DNA of 64,000 nt, taken from NCBI RefSeq assembly GCF_001650345.1, contig NZ_LVHF01000027.1:1-64000 (forward strand), written 5' to 3'. The notes under the pieces are model-generated. The model worked only from the letters and a program-made list of their open reading frames with translations. It had not been told where the DNA came from and did not search any database. A program made the position numbers and the translations under genes. Below are positions 1 through 8,472 of the stretch, piece after piece (the stretch's first letter is position 1; every line of letters begins with the position of its first letter). Source of the DNA: Photobacterium jeanii (GTDB lineage: Bacteria; Pseudomonadota; Gammaproteobacteria; Enterobacterales; Vibrionaceae).

Positions 1-312
1 GCTACGTGCTGGGCAGTCAGTATTGAAAACTGTTTTGTACACTTCGTTAAACGCCGCAAAGTCTTCGATATTTGCAAGGTAACAAGTCGTTTTTAGGATG
101 GTATCAACATCGCCACCACCTGCTTCAACAACGCTTACTAGGTTTTTCAGTGATTGTTCAGACTGTGCGCTGATCCCACCGTCAACCACTTTGCTGGTTG
201 CAGCATCAACAGGAAGCTGGCCAGAAGTGAAGATAAGGTTGTTGTAAGCCGTACCGTGAGAGTAGGGACCGATAGCTGCTGGTGCGTTGTCTGAAGTTAC
301 GACAGTTTTCAT
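1..312 (-). CDS. ridA: RidA family enamine/imine deaminase (C-terminus cut by window edge)
   Basis: The reverse strand encodes 104 codons that begin MKTVVTSDNAPAAIGPYSHG and run off the left edge. The IGPYSH start, the LIFTSGQLPVD segment and the C-x-LANIEDFAAFNEVY stretch are hallmarks of the RidA/YjgF/UK114 family. These proteins hydrolyse reactive 2-aminoacrylate-type enamines released by PLP enzymes in the cytosol. The family is usually about 126-128 residues, so about 22-24 residues are missing, including the part expected to hold the catalytic Arg. The gene diverges from azlC across 293 nt. Confidence 0.93.
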   Translation of the reverse strand, partial: MKTVVTSDNAPAAIGPYSHGTAYNNLIFTSGQLPVDAATSKVVDGGISAQSEQSLKNLVSVVEAGGGDVDTILKTTCYLANIEDFAAFNEVYKTVFNTDCPARS

Positions 313-381
313 TTTTTATACCTTATAAATTGCTCACAGTTGCAATTTAATTTGAGTGTTACTGCAACTGAATTTGCAAAT

Positions 382-409
382 ATAATACAAAAAAAATTGC
401 ACTTAGCAA
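382..409 (-). promoter_or_regulatory. Candidate sigma70 promoter for ridA
   Basis: On the reverse strand a TTGCTA -35-like hexamer (404-409) and a TATTAT -10-like hexamer (382-387) are separated by 16 nt, about 70 nt upstream of the ridA start. Matches are 4/6 and 5/6. The surrounding DNA is very AT-rich, so chance matches are possible. Confidence 0.4.
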
Positions 410-605
410 TAATAAATTCGAAATTTTCTTAATGTCTTTGCTCTTTTTGTTACGTAAAGTGGCGCTTTATAGGCTGTGTCCTGTGTTTTTATGATCTAGT
501 TAACACTTTTATGTTATGCATGAAATTTTGCTTGTTCAATTTTTTGGTCTCAAATATATTTGCGCCTGCAAATAATTTTGATAGCTCGATGTGAGAGTCG
601 TAAAA

Positions 606-1331
606 ATGAAAAAACAATTAATTAATGCTGGTTTGAAAGCCATAGCACCTTTGTGTATTGGCGCATTTCCTTTCTCGTTTATTGTGGGTGCAGTAAGTAT
701 TCAGGCGGGAATGGACATAGTGCAAAGTACGCTATGGGCGTTCACTGTATTTGCAGGTTCTGCACAAATGGTGGCGTTAGGTCTGTTCCAATCAGGCGCA
801 AGCATGGCAGTGATCATGCTAACTACTTTTATTATTAACCTTCGCCATGTGCTATACAGCGCATCCATGTCTGAGCATACCAAGGAATATCCCCTACATA
901 TTCGTATGCTGATGTCTTACGGTCTGACTGATGAAGTGTACGCATCAACCATTACCGAAGTGCGCAAAGAAAAAGAAGGTCGTCATTGGTTCTACCTTGC
1001 AGCCATGTTTGGTTTCTGGGGTAACTGGGTACTAGCGAACATGCTAGGTGCACTAGTGGGTACTTCTTTCCCTGATATTGCTAACTACGGTTTAGAGTTT
1101 GCGATGATCGCTGCCTTTATCGCGATTGTTATTCCACAAGTGAAAAGCCGTGAATGTATTGTGGCGGCAGTGGTTGCAACGATTTCAGGTATCTTACTAT
1201 CTGGTTTACCACATTCACTTGGTTTAGTTATTGCTGCAGCAATCGGTGTACTTGCAGGTTACCAAATGGACCGTGCAACAGAAAAAGAGCAACTAGCTCA
1301 ACAACAAGCGACAGAAGCAGAGGGCGCATAA
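606..1331 (+). CDS. azlC: AzlC family branched-chain amino acid exporter, large subunit
   Basis: This 241-residue inner-membrane protein has the AzlC pattern: the PLCIGAFPFSFIVG opening, the FAGSAQ motif in the second membrane segment, and TFIINLRHVLYSASMS. AzlC pairs with a small AzlD subunit to export branched-chain amino acids or analogues. I chose ATG 606 because GAGAG lies 8-9 nt upstream; an in-frame GTG at 591 lacks a ribosome site. It is followed after one base by azlD, so the two are certainly co-transcribed. The C-terminus is a charged Gln/Glu-rich tail. The exported substrate cannot be read from the sequence. Confidence 0.9.
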   Translation: MKKQLINAGLKAIAPLCIGAFPFSFIVGAVSIQAGMDIVQSTLWAFTVFAGSAQMVALGLFQSGASMAVIMLTTFIINLRHVLYSASMSEHTKEYPLHIRMLMSYGLTDEVYASTITEVRKEKEGRHWFYLAAMFGFWGNWVLANMLGALVGTSFPDIANYGLEFAMIAAFIAIVIPQVKSRECIVAAVVATISGILLSGLPHSLGLVIAAAIGVLAGYQMDRATEKEQLAQQQATEAEGA

Positions 1332-1332
1332 G

Positions 1333-1656
1333 ATGGACATGACTACTTTCTTGATTTTCACTTTAGGTATGGCTGCTGTGACTTTCGCAATTCGTTTCTC
1401 TGTGATTGGTATGGCGGGTTCGTTTGAAATGTCTGAGCGCATGAAACGCACTTTACGCTTTGTACCAGTAACAGTACTACCTGCAATTATTGCTGTAGAG
1501 ATCTTAGGTGCTGGTCCGAACATGGTTTTCAGCCTAGAAAATCCACGTGTCCTTGCTGCGATTGTTTGTACCATTGTGAGCCTACGTTTTGATTTAGTGT
1601 GGGTGGTACTGAGTGGTATGGCATCACTATTGTTTTTCCAAACTATCCTTGGCTAG
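1333..1656 (+). CDS. azlD: AzlD family branched-chain amino acid exporter, small subunit
   Basis: This 107-residue protein has about four hydrophobic segments and the AzlD signature FAIRFSVIGMAG near the N-terminus, then RFVPVTVLPAIIAVEIL. It is the expected small partner of AzlC (export of branched-chain amino acids). The ATG lies one base after the azlC stop, which implies translational coupling. A strong hairpin terminator follows. Confidence 0.9.
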   Translation: MDMTTFLIFTLGMAAVTFAIRFSVIGMAGSFEMSERMKRTLRFVPVTVLPAIIAVEILGAGPNMVFSLENPRVLAAIVCTIVSLRFDLVWVVLSGMASLLFFQTILG

Positions 1657-1742
1657 TTGATTTTTGGCGGAAGGAATCGCCTGCTTTTGTTGACTGACTT
1701 TTTCCTACATATTGTTATCTCATTCCCCCATTGAGTTTCATC

Positions 1743-1772
1743 AAAGCGCAGCCTAACAGCTGCGCTTTTTTT
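1743..1772 (+). terminator. Rho-independent terminator of azlCD
   Basis: A perfect 10-bp stem (AAAGCGCAGC / GCTGCGCTTT) with a 6-nt loop is followed by a T tract, 87 nt after the azlD stop. Confidence 0.9.
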
Positions 1773-2253
1773 GTTGTTAGGCTTGTACGCCCAGCGACCA
1801 CAAATTCTTCCTACTGTTATCTCATATTTAATCACTTCAAATGAGTTGCCTGACGTGAGCCTCTCTCTCAAGTTAAAGCTGTGTTTGTCATGATAGATAA
1901 AGTGGAGCGTGGTACAGATGAAAGTGAATAGTGATAAGACTCCGCAAAGTCATGGACGTAGTTAGTTCTTGCTTCACAAGGATTAGAGGCTAATTAGTAC
2001 CACATCAGTAGTGGGTTAGCGGTAAGTAAATGCTTTGATAGATCCTTGAGGTAAAACAAGATGATAAATGAGAGGGGCAATGGAGCAGATGAGGGTTGAA
2101 TAATAAAGAGGGCAATTGATTCGAAGAGCTGTCGGAGTGATAAGAGAGAGCGTCGATGCAGTCGATAGCAGGGTGGATAACAGTGTGGCAAATAGAGAAG
2201 TAAGAGTGCGAGTTGTATCTGTTAGGCATTCAAATGCTTGATATACATGCAAT
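1773..2253. other. Gap of about 480 nt with no supported gene
   Basis: This stretch lies between the azlCD and ompK terminators. Reverse-strand open frames of 65-89 codons overlap one another in different frames, are rich in Ser/Leu/Thr, and lack ribosome sites or recognisable motifs. I see nothing I would call a gene here. Confidence 0.6.
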
Positions 2254-2281
2254 AAAAAAGGCGCTCGAAGCGCCTTTTTTT
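2254..2281 (-). terminator. Terminator of ompK (symmetric)
   Basis: GGCGCT-cga-AGCGCC is flanked by six A on one side and seven T on the other, so it can act in both directions. It lies just downstream of the ompK stop on the reverse strand. Confidence 0.9.
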
Positions 2282-2298
2282 GCAACTTGTAACTAAAA

Positions 2299-3051
2299 TT
2301 ACAGGTGCATACCGATACGCCAGATCATAGCGTCACCGTAGCCTTTGTAACCTAGTTTGTTGTAGAAGTAACGGTATTGAACACCAGTGTAGAAACGCTC
2401 AGTGATATCAACCCAAAGACCTACAGCACCGTTGTGACCAGTTTCACCGTGTTGTGCACCAGCGTAACCATCGTTACGTGCTAGCTCAGTTTCGTGCCAG
2501 TTAGTTACCATTAGAGGTAGACCAGCAACGTCGAATTTGTAACCAGCGTTCCAACCAACCATGTAGCCGTTGAAGCCGTTAGCATCGATAACTTTACCGC
2601 TTGAATCTTTAAAGTCAGCCGCAGATACATCGTGGATACCAGCAAAAGGTTTGAACCAGTAGTTGTCGCCAGTTAGACCAGTGTAACCTAAACCGATAAC
2701 ACGGTTTTGTTCGCTGCTGAATTTGTTATCGATGATGTTGTAAACTTGCGCGTAAGCTGTGAAGTCACCAACTACTTTGTAGTGAACAGAGAACTTAGCA
2801 GCTTGGCTACGGTCAGTAGAAGCCATGTTTAGCTTTTCGTACTCGTAGAAACCGTAGATTTCACCCCAGTCAAAACCAGCACCACCTTCAGCACCAACAG
2901 TGTAGTGTGCAGGGCGTTCTACTTTCTCAGCGCCTTGTTCCCAGTTTAGGTAGTCGCCGTAAACGTTAGCAAAGCCGTAGTGATATTCAGCTTGTGCAGG
3001 AAGTGCTGCAGCAGCAGCAAGTGCAGTTAGTGCCACTAGTGATTTACGCAT
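2299..3051 (-). CDS. ompK: OmpK/Tsx family nucleoside-specific outer membrane channel
   Basis: The 250-residue product has a clear signal peptide ending PAQA, then YHYGFANVYGDYLNWEQG, the conserved start of OmpK/Tsx-like channels. The remainder is an alternating aromatic beta-barrel pattern, as expected for a 12-strand nucleoside channel in the outer membrane. In vibrios OmpK is also known as a phage KVP40 receptor. The protein ends IWRIGMHL rather than with the usual terminal Phe or Trp. It is monocistronic with its own terminator. Possible CRP- and CytR-like sites lie upstream and would fit control by nucleosides and catabolite status, as known for E. coli tsx. Confidence 0.9.
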   Translation of the reverse strand: MRKSLVALTALAAAAALPAQAEYHYGFANVYGDYLNWEQGAEKVERPAHYTVGAEGGAGFDWGEIYGFYEYEKLNMASTDRSQAAKFSVHYKVVGDFTAYAQVYNIIDNKFSSEQNRVIGLGYTGLTGDNYWFKPFAGIHDVSAADFKDSSGKVIDANGFNGYMVGWNAGYKFDVAGLPLMVTNWHETELARNDGYAGAQHGETGHNGAVGLWVDITERFYTGVQYRYFYNKLGYKGYGDAMIWRIGMHL

Positions 3052-3196
3052 GGTTCAAACTCTCGTTGATTATGTCGTCAGTGTATACAGGCTTTTTTTT
3101 TGCATTTGCCTGATTGATGGCGAGCATTCTATGGGTTTATGTCACTGTTGTGAATGTAACGTTTGCGCAATCCTTTGCTGAATGTGATCTTGATCT

Positions 3197-3214
3197 AATG
3201 TAATCGGTTACATT
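3197..3214. promoter_or_regulatory. Inverted repeat upstream of ompK, possible CytR/DeoR-type operator
   Basis: AATGTAA-tcgg-TTACATT is a perfect 7-bp inverted repeat 146 nt upstream of ompK. Its right arm GTTACATT differs at one base from the E. coli CytR octamer GTTGCATT. CytR control of nucleoside uptake is established in enterobacteria and vibrios; its action here is inference. Confidence 0.4.
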
Positions 3215-3225
3215 TTGCTTTTTTT

Positions 3226-3241
3226 TGTGATTTGGGTCATG
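3226..3241. promoter_or_regulatory. Possible CRP site upstream of ompK
   Basis: TGTGA-tttggg-TCATG matches the CRP consensus TGTGA-N6-TCACA at 8 of 10 conserved positions. It lies beside the CytR-like repeat. CRP and CytR commonly bind together, which slightly raises the likelihood. Confidence 0.35.
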
Positions 3242-3348
3242 AAATAAATTGAACTTTTTAGGATAAGTATGAAGTCGCGTGATTTTTTGCGGTAAAAATA
3301 ACCACAGAAATGCCTGGAAGTGTATGGCAGATTGTCAATATTGTTCGA

Positions 3349-3376
3349 CATCAACAAATTTAGACCTTTGTTGATG
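3349..3376 (-). other. Perfect 10-bp hairpin downstream of ampG
   Basis: CATCAACAAA and TTTGTTGATG flank an 8-nt loop about 50 nt beyond the ampG stop. There is no T tract on either side, so it may be a weak 3' end or a processing structure for the ampG transcript. Confidence 0.4.
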
Positions 3377-3422
3377 CCGTTCGATAGGAGGGAATTATTG
3401 CTAATACTGGTATGCTGTCAAA

Positions 3423-4823
3423 CTAACTAGGCTCGCTTGCCTGAGGTTCTTTCTGTGGTTGCTGTTTATGCACTAAATGAATAAGCAACAGCACAGGTAA
3501 ACCTATCATCGCCGTTGTGAAGAAAAAGGTGTTATAGCCAAAGTGATCGACGTATACCCCTGAGAAACCAGCTATGAACTTAGGGAATAACAGCATGATA
3601 GAGCTAAACAGGGCATACTGAGTCGCTGAGAAGGCCACATTGGTTAAACTCGACATATAAGTAATGAAGGCTGCCGTCGCAATACCTGCACTCAAGTTAT
3701 CTAATGAGATCACCGTAGTTAGCATTGGCAAGCTGTTGCCCATGTATGTAAAAGCAACAAACAGTAAGTTAGTACAAGCTGATAAGATCGCGCCCAAGGC
3801 CAAGATACGCATGGTGCCGAATTTGCTCACCATGATTCCACCTAAACCTGCGCCAGCTAGGGTCATGATCACCCCATAAACTTTAGATACTGATGCCACT
3901 TGCGTTTTGGTGAAGCCCATATCGACATAGAAGGCGTTCGCCATTACTCCCATGACGACATCGGAAATACGGTAACAGCCAATCAACACCAAGATTAATA
4001 GCGCATGGCGACCATAACGATTAAAGAAGTCTTTGAACGGCATGACGGCAGCGGTGTAGAACCAAGCGACAGTGCGAGCAAGTAGAGGGTGAGTCCCTTT
4101 ATTGATCAGATCATGGCGAAGGTCACGCTCGGTATTATCAATCGCGCTAGAGTCAATATTTGGCTCTTTGATGCATAGGGCGGTGATTAAGCCCACCAGC
4201 ATAAAGCCAGCCATGATGAAGTAGGCCATTTTCCAGCCCACCACATCGTAGGCTTCGTCTGAGCCAAACAATGCGGCAAAGGCTAGTGCACCCGCACCCG
4301 CCATGATCATTGCAAGTCGATAACCTGTCATATATGCCGCTGCTAAAGCCGCTTGCAGGCGTTCAGAGGCAAGTTCAATCCTATACGCATCGATAACGAT
4401 ATCTTGTGAGGCAGAAGCAAAAGCCACTATGACGGCAAAAATCGCAAGCTGGAATAGATCGGCTTGCGGGTTACTAAGCGCCATACCGCACAATGAGGCG
4501 ATAATTAATAGCTGCGAGAACACCATCCATCCACGGCGACGACCAAGTAAGGATGAAAACACAGGGATTGGAAAGCGGTCAATCAAAGGTGACCATATCC
4601 ATTTGAAGCCGTAGGCCAGTGCCACCCAGCTAAAAAAGCCAATATCGGTTCGACTCACTTCGGCTTCACGAAGCCAAAAAGACAGGGTGCCGAAAACCAA
4701 TAGGATAGGTAGCCCAGAAGAGAAACCCAATGCAAGCATGATGAGCACTTTACGCTCTAGGTAAACACGCCAGCCAAGTTTGGCTGTGTCTTGATTGTCA
4801 GAATCCTTCAATGATTGCTCCAT
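3423..4823 (-). CDS. ampG: AmpG family muropeptide permease
   Basis: This 466-residue MFS protein begins with a cytosolic leader, then ERKVLIMLALGFSSGLPILLVFGTLSFWLREAEV, the AmpG-type first membrane segment. GFFSWVALAYGFKWIWSPLIDR and SQDIVIDAYRIE are also AmpG hallmarks. AmpG imports GlcNAc-anhydroMurNAc peptides from the periplasm for cell wall recycling. ATG 4823 has AGGA upstream. In E. coli ampG sits beside yajG and bolA; here yajG and bolA are also close, with three other genes between. Length is slightly shorter than the E. coli protein (about 490). Confidence 0.9.
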   Translation of the reverse strand: MEQSLKDSDNQDTAKLGWRVYLERKVLIMLALGFSSGLPILLVFGTLSFWLREAEVSRTDIGFFSWVALAYGFKWIWSPLIDRFPIPVFSSLLGRRRGWMVFSQLLIIASLCGMALSNPQADLFQLAIFAVIVAFASASQDIVIDAYRIELASERLQAALAAAYMTGYRLAMIMAGAGALAFAALFGSDEAYDVVGWKMAYFIMAGFMLVGLITALCIKEPNIDSSAIDNTERDLRHDLINKGTHPLLARTVAWFYTAAVMPFKDFFNRYGRHALLILVLIGCYRISDVVMGVMANAFYVDMGFTKTQVASVSKVYGVIMTLAGAGLGGIMVSKFGTMRILALGAILSACTNLLFVAFTYMGNSLPMLTTVISLDNLSAGIATAAFITYMSSLTNVAFSATQYALFSSIMLLFPKFIAGFSGVYVDHFGYNTFFFTTAMIGLPVLLLIHLVHKQQPQKEPQASEPS

Positions 4824-5119
4824 GTGTTCCTCAAAGAAAAGTGTGAGTGTTACAACATCCCCAGCCGTGCCAAGCCTCGCTTATTTACAGCCTAAATCAT
4901 CAGCGATGAGTTGTACTAGGGGCAATTACACTGACACTTTCTTTTTCTGTAAGTTGTAGTTGGTGACCCTAATGGGAGTTGAGATCAAACGGTATTTAGT
5001 TGTTGTAAGTAGATTAGTGATAGAAAGCAAGGATGAGGTGCGATTTTTACCTGAAATAAACATAAAGGTGTATTTGTTGCTCACTCTTAATGGTGTAAAC
5101 ACTATTAAATACCTGTTTT

Positions 5120-5150
5120 GTTAGCTTTTTACTCGATGTAAAAAGCTAAC
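5120..5150 (-). terminator. Probable hairpin terminator of the yajG-ppiA operon
   Basis: GTTAGCTTTTTAC and GTAAAAAGCTAAC form a perfect 13-bp stem with a TCGAT loop. It lies 65 nt beyond the last gene of the reverse-strand run. The T residues are inside the stem rather than after it, so termination efficiency is uncertain. Confidence 0.45.
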
Positions 5151-5183
5151 TATGTTCATTCAAAGTTGTGTCTGCGTTGCTAT

Positions 5184-5211
5184 TACAGCGAATGGGCTAC
5201 AGCGAATGGGC
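5184..5211. repeat. Perfect 14-bp tandem duplication
   Basis: TACAGCGAATGGGC occurs twice without spacer, ending three bases before the stop codon of the neighbouring gene. It looks like a recent replication slip. Confidence 0.8.
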
Positions 5212-5214
5212 AAG

Positions 5215-5586
5215 TTAAGGGCGAGTGCCTTGGACATTGTCCGGAGCCGGACCAATTCCCAGTAAGAAGTTAGCGCACAAAGTCACCTTGTGTTGAACAA
5301 ACATATTGCCAAGCAATTGATGTTCTTCGATGGCTTCAAGTAGGTGTAATAAGTACCAATAGGTGGCTTCGTATTGGTTGTCGGGTTGATCCGCAGGAAT
5401 CGCAAGTCCCCACCATTCATGGAGGTGTTCGGTACAGGTTTTTTCAAGAGAGGAAAAACACGTTTCACCGTGAAGTGTATTGAGGGTTGCCAGCGCGAGG
5501 ATAGGGGCAAACTCTTCAACATGGGCGTGTACGGTTTGCGTAATGGCCTGCGGGGAAAGGCTGTTATTAGAAATTAGAGTCAGCAT
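5215..5586 (-). CDS. Small protein of unknown function
   Basis: I do not recognise this 123-residue protein. It begins MLTLISNNSLSPQAITQTVH and is mostly helical in appearance, with acidic and aromatic stretches (HLHEWWGLAIPAD, YEATYWYLLHLLEAIEEHQ). It has no signal peptide or membrane segment, so it is probably cytosolic. I chose ATG 5586, which has GGTGA at suitable spacing; an in-frame GTG at 5610 would add eight residues. It follows ppiA by 41 nt, and a strong hairpin covers its ribosome site, so expression may be limited by RNA structure. Confidence 0.65.
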   Translation of the reverse strand: MLTLISNNSLSPQAITQTVHAHVEEFAPILALATLNTLHGETCFSSLEKTCTEHLHEWWGLAIPADQPDNQYEATYWYLLHLLEAIEEHQLLGNMFVQHKVTLCANFLLGIGPAPDNVQGTRP

Positions 5587-5589
5587 AAA

Positions 5590-5621
5590 ATCACCAGAGT
5601 GTCGGATCACACTCTGGTGAT
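5590..5621 (-). promoter_or_regulatory. 12-bp hairpin covering the ribosome site of the 5215-5586 gene
   Basis: ATCACCAGAGTG (5590-5601) and CACTCTGGTGAT (5610-5621) pair perfectly around an 8-nt loop. On the transcript the 3' arm contains the GGTGA ribosome site and ends 3 nt before the ATG; it is followed by TTTT. It may therefore terminate ppiA transcription, mask the next ribosome site, or both. Confidence 0.65.
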
Positions 5622-5627
5622 CGTCAC

Positions 5628-6194
5628 TTAGTTATTAATAGTTTTAATTGTCTTAATAACTATAGGTTGCTGCGGGACATCTTTCATACCCATTGAGCGG
5701 ATAGTTGTAGTCGGGATCGCCGCCATTTTTTCGATTACTGCGAAGCCCTTCACAACTTTACCAAAAACAGCATAGCCAGGTTGAGTACCGTTAGCGTTCA
5801 AGAAGCTGTTATTTTGGTAGTTGATGTAGAACTGGCGAGTCGCTGAATTAGGATCTTGCGTGCGCGCCATCGCAATGGTTGCGCGATCATTTTTCAGACC
5901 ATTGGTGCCTTCGTTCTTGATTGGGTCGTAAGTTGGACGACGGTTTAGATCTTCATCAAAGCCGCCACCTTGAGCCATAAACCCAGGGATCACGCGATGG
6001 AAAATGGTGCCTTCATAGCTACCGTCTTCTACATAACGTAAGAAGTTTTTGCTGCTGATAGGCGCTTTTTCTTCATCTAATTGAATGGTGAAATCACCTA
6101 GGTTGGTAGACACTTCCACTTGTGTTGCTGCCCACACAGAGGCGGATAGCAGTGAAGAAGCAACCAGCGTAAGCGCAGTTAGCGTTTTGCGCAT
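5628..6194 (-). CDS. ppiA: Periplasmic cyclophilin-type peptidyl-prolyl isomerase
   Basis: This 188-residue protein has a signal peptide (cleavage near SVWA-ATQ) and a bacterial cyclophilin domain. The motif FHRVIPGFMAQGGG holds the catalytic Arg, and the ATRQFYINYQNNSFLN and GYAVFGKVVKG segments are also typical. It catalyses prolyl cis-trans isomerisation of exported proteins. Its ATG overlaps the yajG stop by one base (TAATG), so the two are translationally coupled. The mature core matches PpiA rather than cytosolic PpiB because of the leader. Confidence 0.92.
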   Translation of the reverse strand: MRKTLTALTLVASSLLSASVWAATQVEVSTNLGDFTIQLDEEKAPISSKNFLRYVEDGSYEGTIFHRVIPGFMAQGGGFDEDLNRRPTYDPIKNEGTNGLKNDRATIAMARTQDPNSATRQFYINYQNNSFLNANGTQPGYAVFGKVVKGFAVIEKMAAIPTTTIRSMGMKDVPQQPIVIKTIKTINN

Positions 6195-6763
6195 TATAGG
6201 TTCTCCTGCATGTAGTTATTTAGTTCAGCATCAGCATAAATGTCGTTTAGCACTGCTGTCATCAGGTTGTTTAGCGCTAGTTCCATATCTTCGGTCGATG
6301 CACTCATTGCACCGCTTTTATCTGACTTGCCAGCGTAACGTTTCACAAATTTACCTTTCGGAGTATCAACCACGAGTTGAAGCTGAAGTTTGCTGCTTAG
6401 CTCATGGCTCATCACGCTGTGTTTAACGTTAACCATTGCTTCTAGAATATCGAGACGAAGCGTACCTTTACTATTTTTATCCAGTTTGTAGCCTTGTGCT
6501 GTTAGTTGGCGTGCTAGTGCGTCTTCCAGAGTGACACGTAAGTTTTGAGAAGCGTGGATCGGTTCAACATTTTGACGACCAGTATCAACAACCGCGATAA
6601 ATTGCGCAGGACGAAGATCTTGGCTTGTTAGGTTAACGTGAGTGCCGTTAACACTAGCTTGCGTCGCAATCACTGGTGTTGGTGCCAACGTCAATTGCGG
6701 CGCTTGTGGTGCAGAACAAGCAGACAGAGCTAGAACCGAGGCTGCTAATAAAAACTTCTTCAT
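6194..6763 (-). CDS. yajG: YajG family lipoprotein
   Basis: The 189-residue product has a lipoprotein signal peptide with lipobox LSAC, then a domain like E. coli YajG (VDTGRQNVEPIHASQNLRVTLEDALARQLTAQGYKLD). It should be an outer or inner membrane-anchored lipoprotein. YajG lies next to ampG and bolA in E. coli, and the same neighbourhood is partly kept here. Function is not established. It is the first gene of the yajG-ppiA-unknown run. Confidence 0.85.
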   Translation of the reverse strand: MKKFLLAASVLALSACSAPQAPQLTLAPTPVIATQASVNGTHVNLTSQDLRPAQFIAVVDTGRQNVEPIHASQNLRVTLEDALARQLTAQGYKLDKNSKGTLRLDILEAMVNVKHSVMSHELSSKLQLQLVVDTPKGKFVKRYAGKSDKSGAMSASTEDMELALNNLMTAVLNDIYADAELNNYMQENL

Positions 6764-6879
6764 TTTCTTATCCTTAGCTGAAGTAACTGTGCCTGCCTAG
6801 TGATCTAGGTTGTGTGGAACAGGCAAAATCGAACGACATATGATACTGAAGCTGACCATCAGATTCAGTACTGGTTTTT

Positions 6880-8004
6880 TTATTTGCTAGAACGATAAAT
6901 AATAAATTTATTGTTTTGGGCAATTTTGGTCACGTTGCCAAATAAGCGTTTCATTTTGTCATCGTATCCTAACTGACGATTTCCAATTACGATTAACTGT
7001 CCGTTAGGGCGAAGAACATGCTTTGCATCACAGAACATTTGCCACGCAATATGATCTGTGATGGTATTTTGCTGATGGAACGGAGGGTTGCACAACACCA
7101 AATCTGCTGAGTCAGCTTCCATATTATCTAAGCAGTTGTTGACGATGGCGTGAATCTGTTCTGGCGTGTCTAAATTTAATTCAGCATTTGCGCGACAAGA
7201 TGCCGCTGCCATGTGGCTTTCATCGACACTGGTAACTTTGGCTTGCGGGTTGAGCTGCGCTGCCTTCAAACTGATCACCCCGTTGCCACATCCCAAATCA
7301 ATGATGTGCTTTAGGCTTGGGTCTTGTGGAATATGATCCAGCAAGAAGCGACCACCGATATCAAGGCTTTCACCTGAGAAAACATTGGCATGGTTGGTGA
7401 TGGTAAAACCGTGTTCAGGTACATCCCACTGCACGGGTTGCGGCATAGGTTGCGCCAGGGCTTTATTGGGTTTGATGAACACCAAGCGGGCCTTTTTCAC
7501 TGCCAGTGAGGTTTTGGTTTCCCCGAGGTATTTTTCGCACAGCTTGAGCGTTGAAGTGTGGATTTCCTTCACTTTGGCTGCGCCAATAATGATGCAGTCT
7601 TCAGGCACAAGGTGACAAAGCTGTTGCAGCTGCCAGCTCAGTAGGCGGTAGTTCTTCGGAATTTTGAGCAGCACAAGTTGGGGATTGGCTGGCAAATCGT
7701 CAAGCGCACTACGCATATCGATGCTTGGCAGTTGATTATCCGCAAGGTTTTGTAGGCAGCCTTGTTGAGCAACAAAAGAGTCACTCACATTGGTGACTGG
7801 CGCTTTATCGGCAAACCAACAGCTAAGAGCGCCAAAGCTGTCGTTGAAGATCAGAATTGGTCGTTGTGGGTCGAGTGCCATCTCATGGGTATGGTTGATC
7901 AGGTACTCATCTGCGGCATCCCATGCTTGCAGGGTCTCGTTCTTTCGTAAAGGAAATCGAGCAAGTTGTAAGGTGCGATCATGCAGAGTTAGCGCTGGTT
8001 TCAT
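6880..8004 (-). CDS. rlmG: 23S rRNA m2G1835 methyltransferase RlmG
   Basis: The 374-residue protein has the two-domain RlmG/RsmC layout: a degenerate N-terminal methyltransferase-like half (LQAWDAADEYLINH, FGALSCWFADKAP) and a catalytic half with the SAM motif HIIDLGCGNGVISLKAA and the target-base motif NPPFHQQ. The N-terminal AWDAADEYL and the KARLVF segment match RlmG (YgjO) better than RsmC. It methylates guanine N2 in 23S rRNA using SAM. ATG 8004 is used. It diverges from bolA. Confidence 0.88.
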   Translation of the reverse strand: MKPALTLHDRTLQLARFPLRKNETLQAWDAADEYLINHTHEMALDPQRPILIFNDSFGALSCWFADKAPVTNVSDSFVAQQGCLQNLADNQLPSIDMRSALDDLPANPQLVLLKIPKNYRLLSWQLQQLCHLVPEDCIIIGAAKVKEIHTSTLKLCEKYLGETKTSLAVKKARLVFIKPNKALAQPMPQPVQWDVPEHGFTITNHANVFSGESLDIGGRFLLDHIPQDPSLKHIIDLGCGNGVISLKAAQLNPQAKVTSVDESHMAAASCRANAELNLDTPEQIHAIVNNCLDNMEADSADLVLCNPPFHQQNTITDHIAWQMFCDAKHVLRPNGQLIVIGNRQLGYDDKMKRLFGNVTKIAQNNKFIIYRSSK

Positions 8005-8140
8005 TACGGATAACTTTCAGGTATGTTTACAAAATTACTACTATTGTCGCAAAACCTTCGGGACGCGTCACATAGTTTGTTTACTCAGACAGCCTTTGCG
8101 GCGATTTTTGCAAGGCGTTTTATCGCAATAGGTACTTTTC

Positions 8141-8449
8141 ATGCTCCAAGCTCATATTCAAGATAAATTGGAACAGGCGTTTGCGCCGCTTCACTTAGAA
8201 GTGCTTAACGAAAGCTACATGCACAATGTGCCTGCAGGCTCTGAAAGTCATTTTAAAGTGGTGATTGTGAGCGCTGCATTTGAAGGGCAACGTTTGTTAG
8301 CACGTCACCGCGCAGTGAATACCGTGTTGGCTGATGAGCTCGCCACTCAGATCCACGCTTTGGCAATGCACACCTACACTGAAAGTGAGTGGCAAAACCT
8401 GTTTGATGGTGCACCAGCTTCACCGTCATGCCGAGGTGGTGGTAAATAA
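8141..8449 (+). CDS. bolA: BolA family protein
   Basis: The 102-residue protein has the BolA fold signature: an N-terminal helix with a downstream [23 protein letters not shown], then LLARHRAVN and the conserved [13 protein letters not shown]. BolA works with monothiol glutaredoxins in Fe-S/iron regulation and affects cell shape genes. It is transcribed alone, divergent from rlmG, with a 17-bp hairpin downstream. Confidence 0.93.
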   Translation: MLQAHIQDKLEQAFAPLHLEVLNESYMHNVPAGSESHFKVVIVSAAFEGQRLLARHRAVNTVLADELATQIHALAMHTYTESEWQNLFDGAPASPSCRGGGK

Positions 8450-8472
8450 CCACGCGGTAAACGAAGACGATA

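Larger units (their letters stand above)
4824..5214. other. Gap of about 390 nt holding a hairpin and a short tandem duplication
   Basis: No open frame here looks coding. It contains a perfect 13-bp hairpin at 5120-5150 and two head-to-tail copies of TACAGCGAATGGGC at 5184-5211; both are listed separately. The remainder is AT-rich. Confidence 0.6.

Noticed and set aside
2016..2285. Overlapping minus-strand frames of 65-89 codons between azlD and ompK
   Set aside because: Three frames overlap the same DNA, include the ompK terminator, and show low-complexity Ser/Leu/Thr composition.
6800..6879. Hairpin TACTGAA/TTCAGTA between rlmG and yajG as a terminator
   Set aside because: Its T tract is on the plus strand, where no gene precedes it; on the reverse transcript there is no T run.
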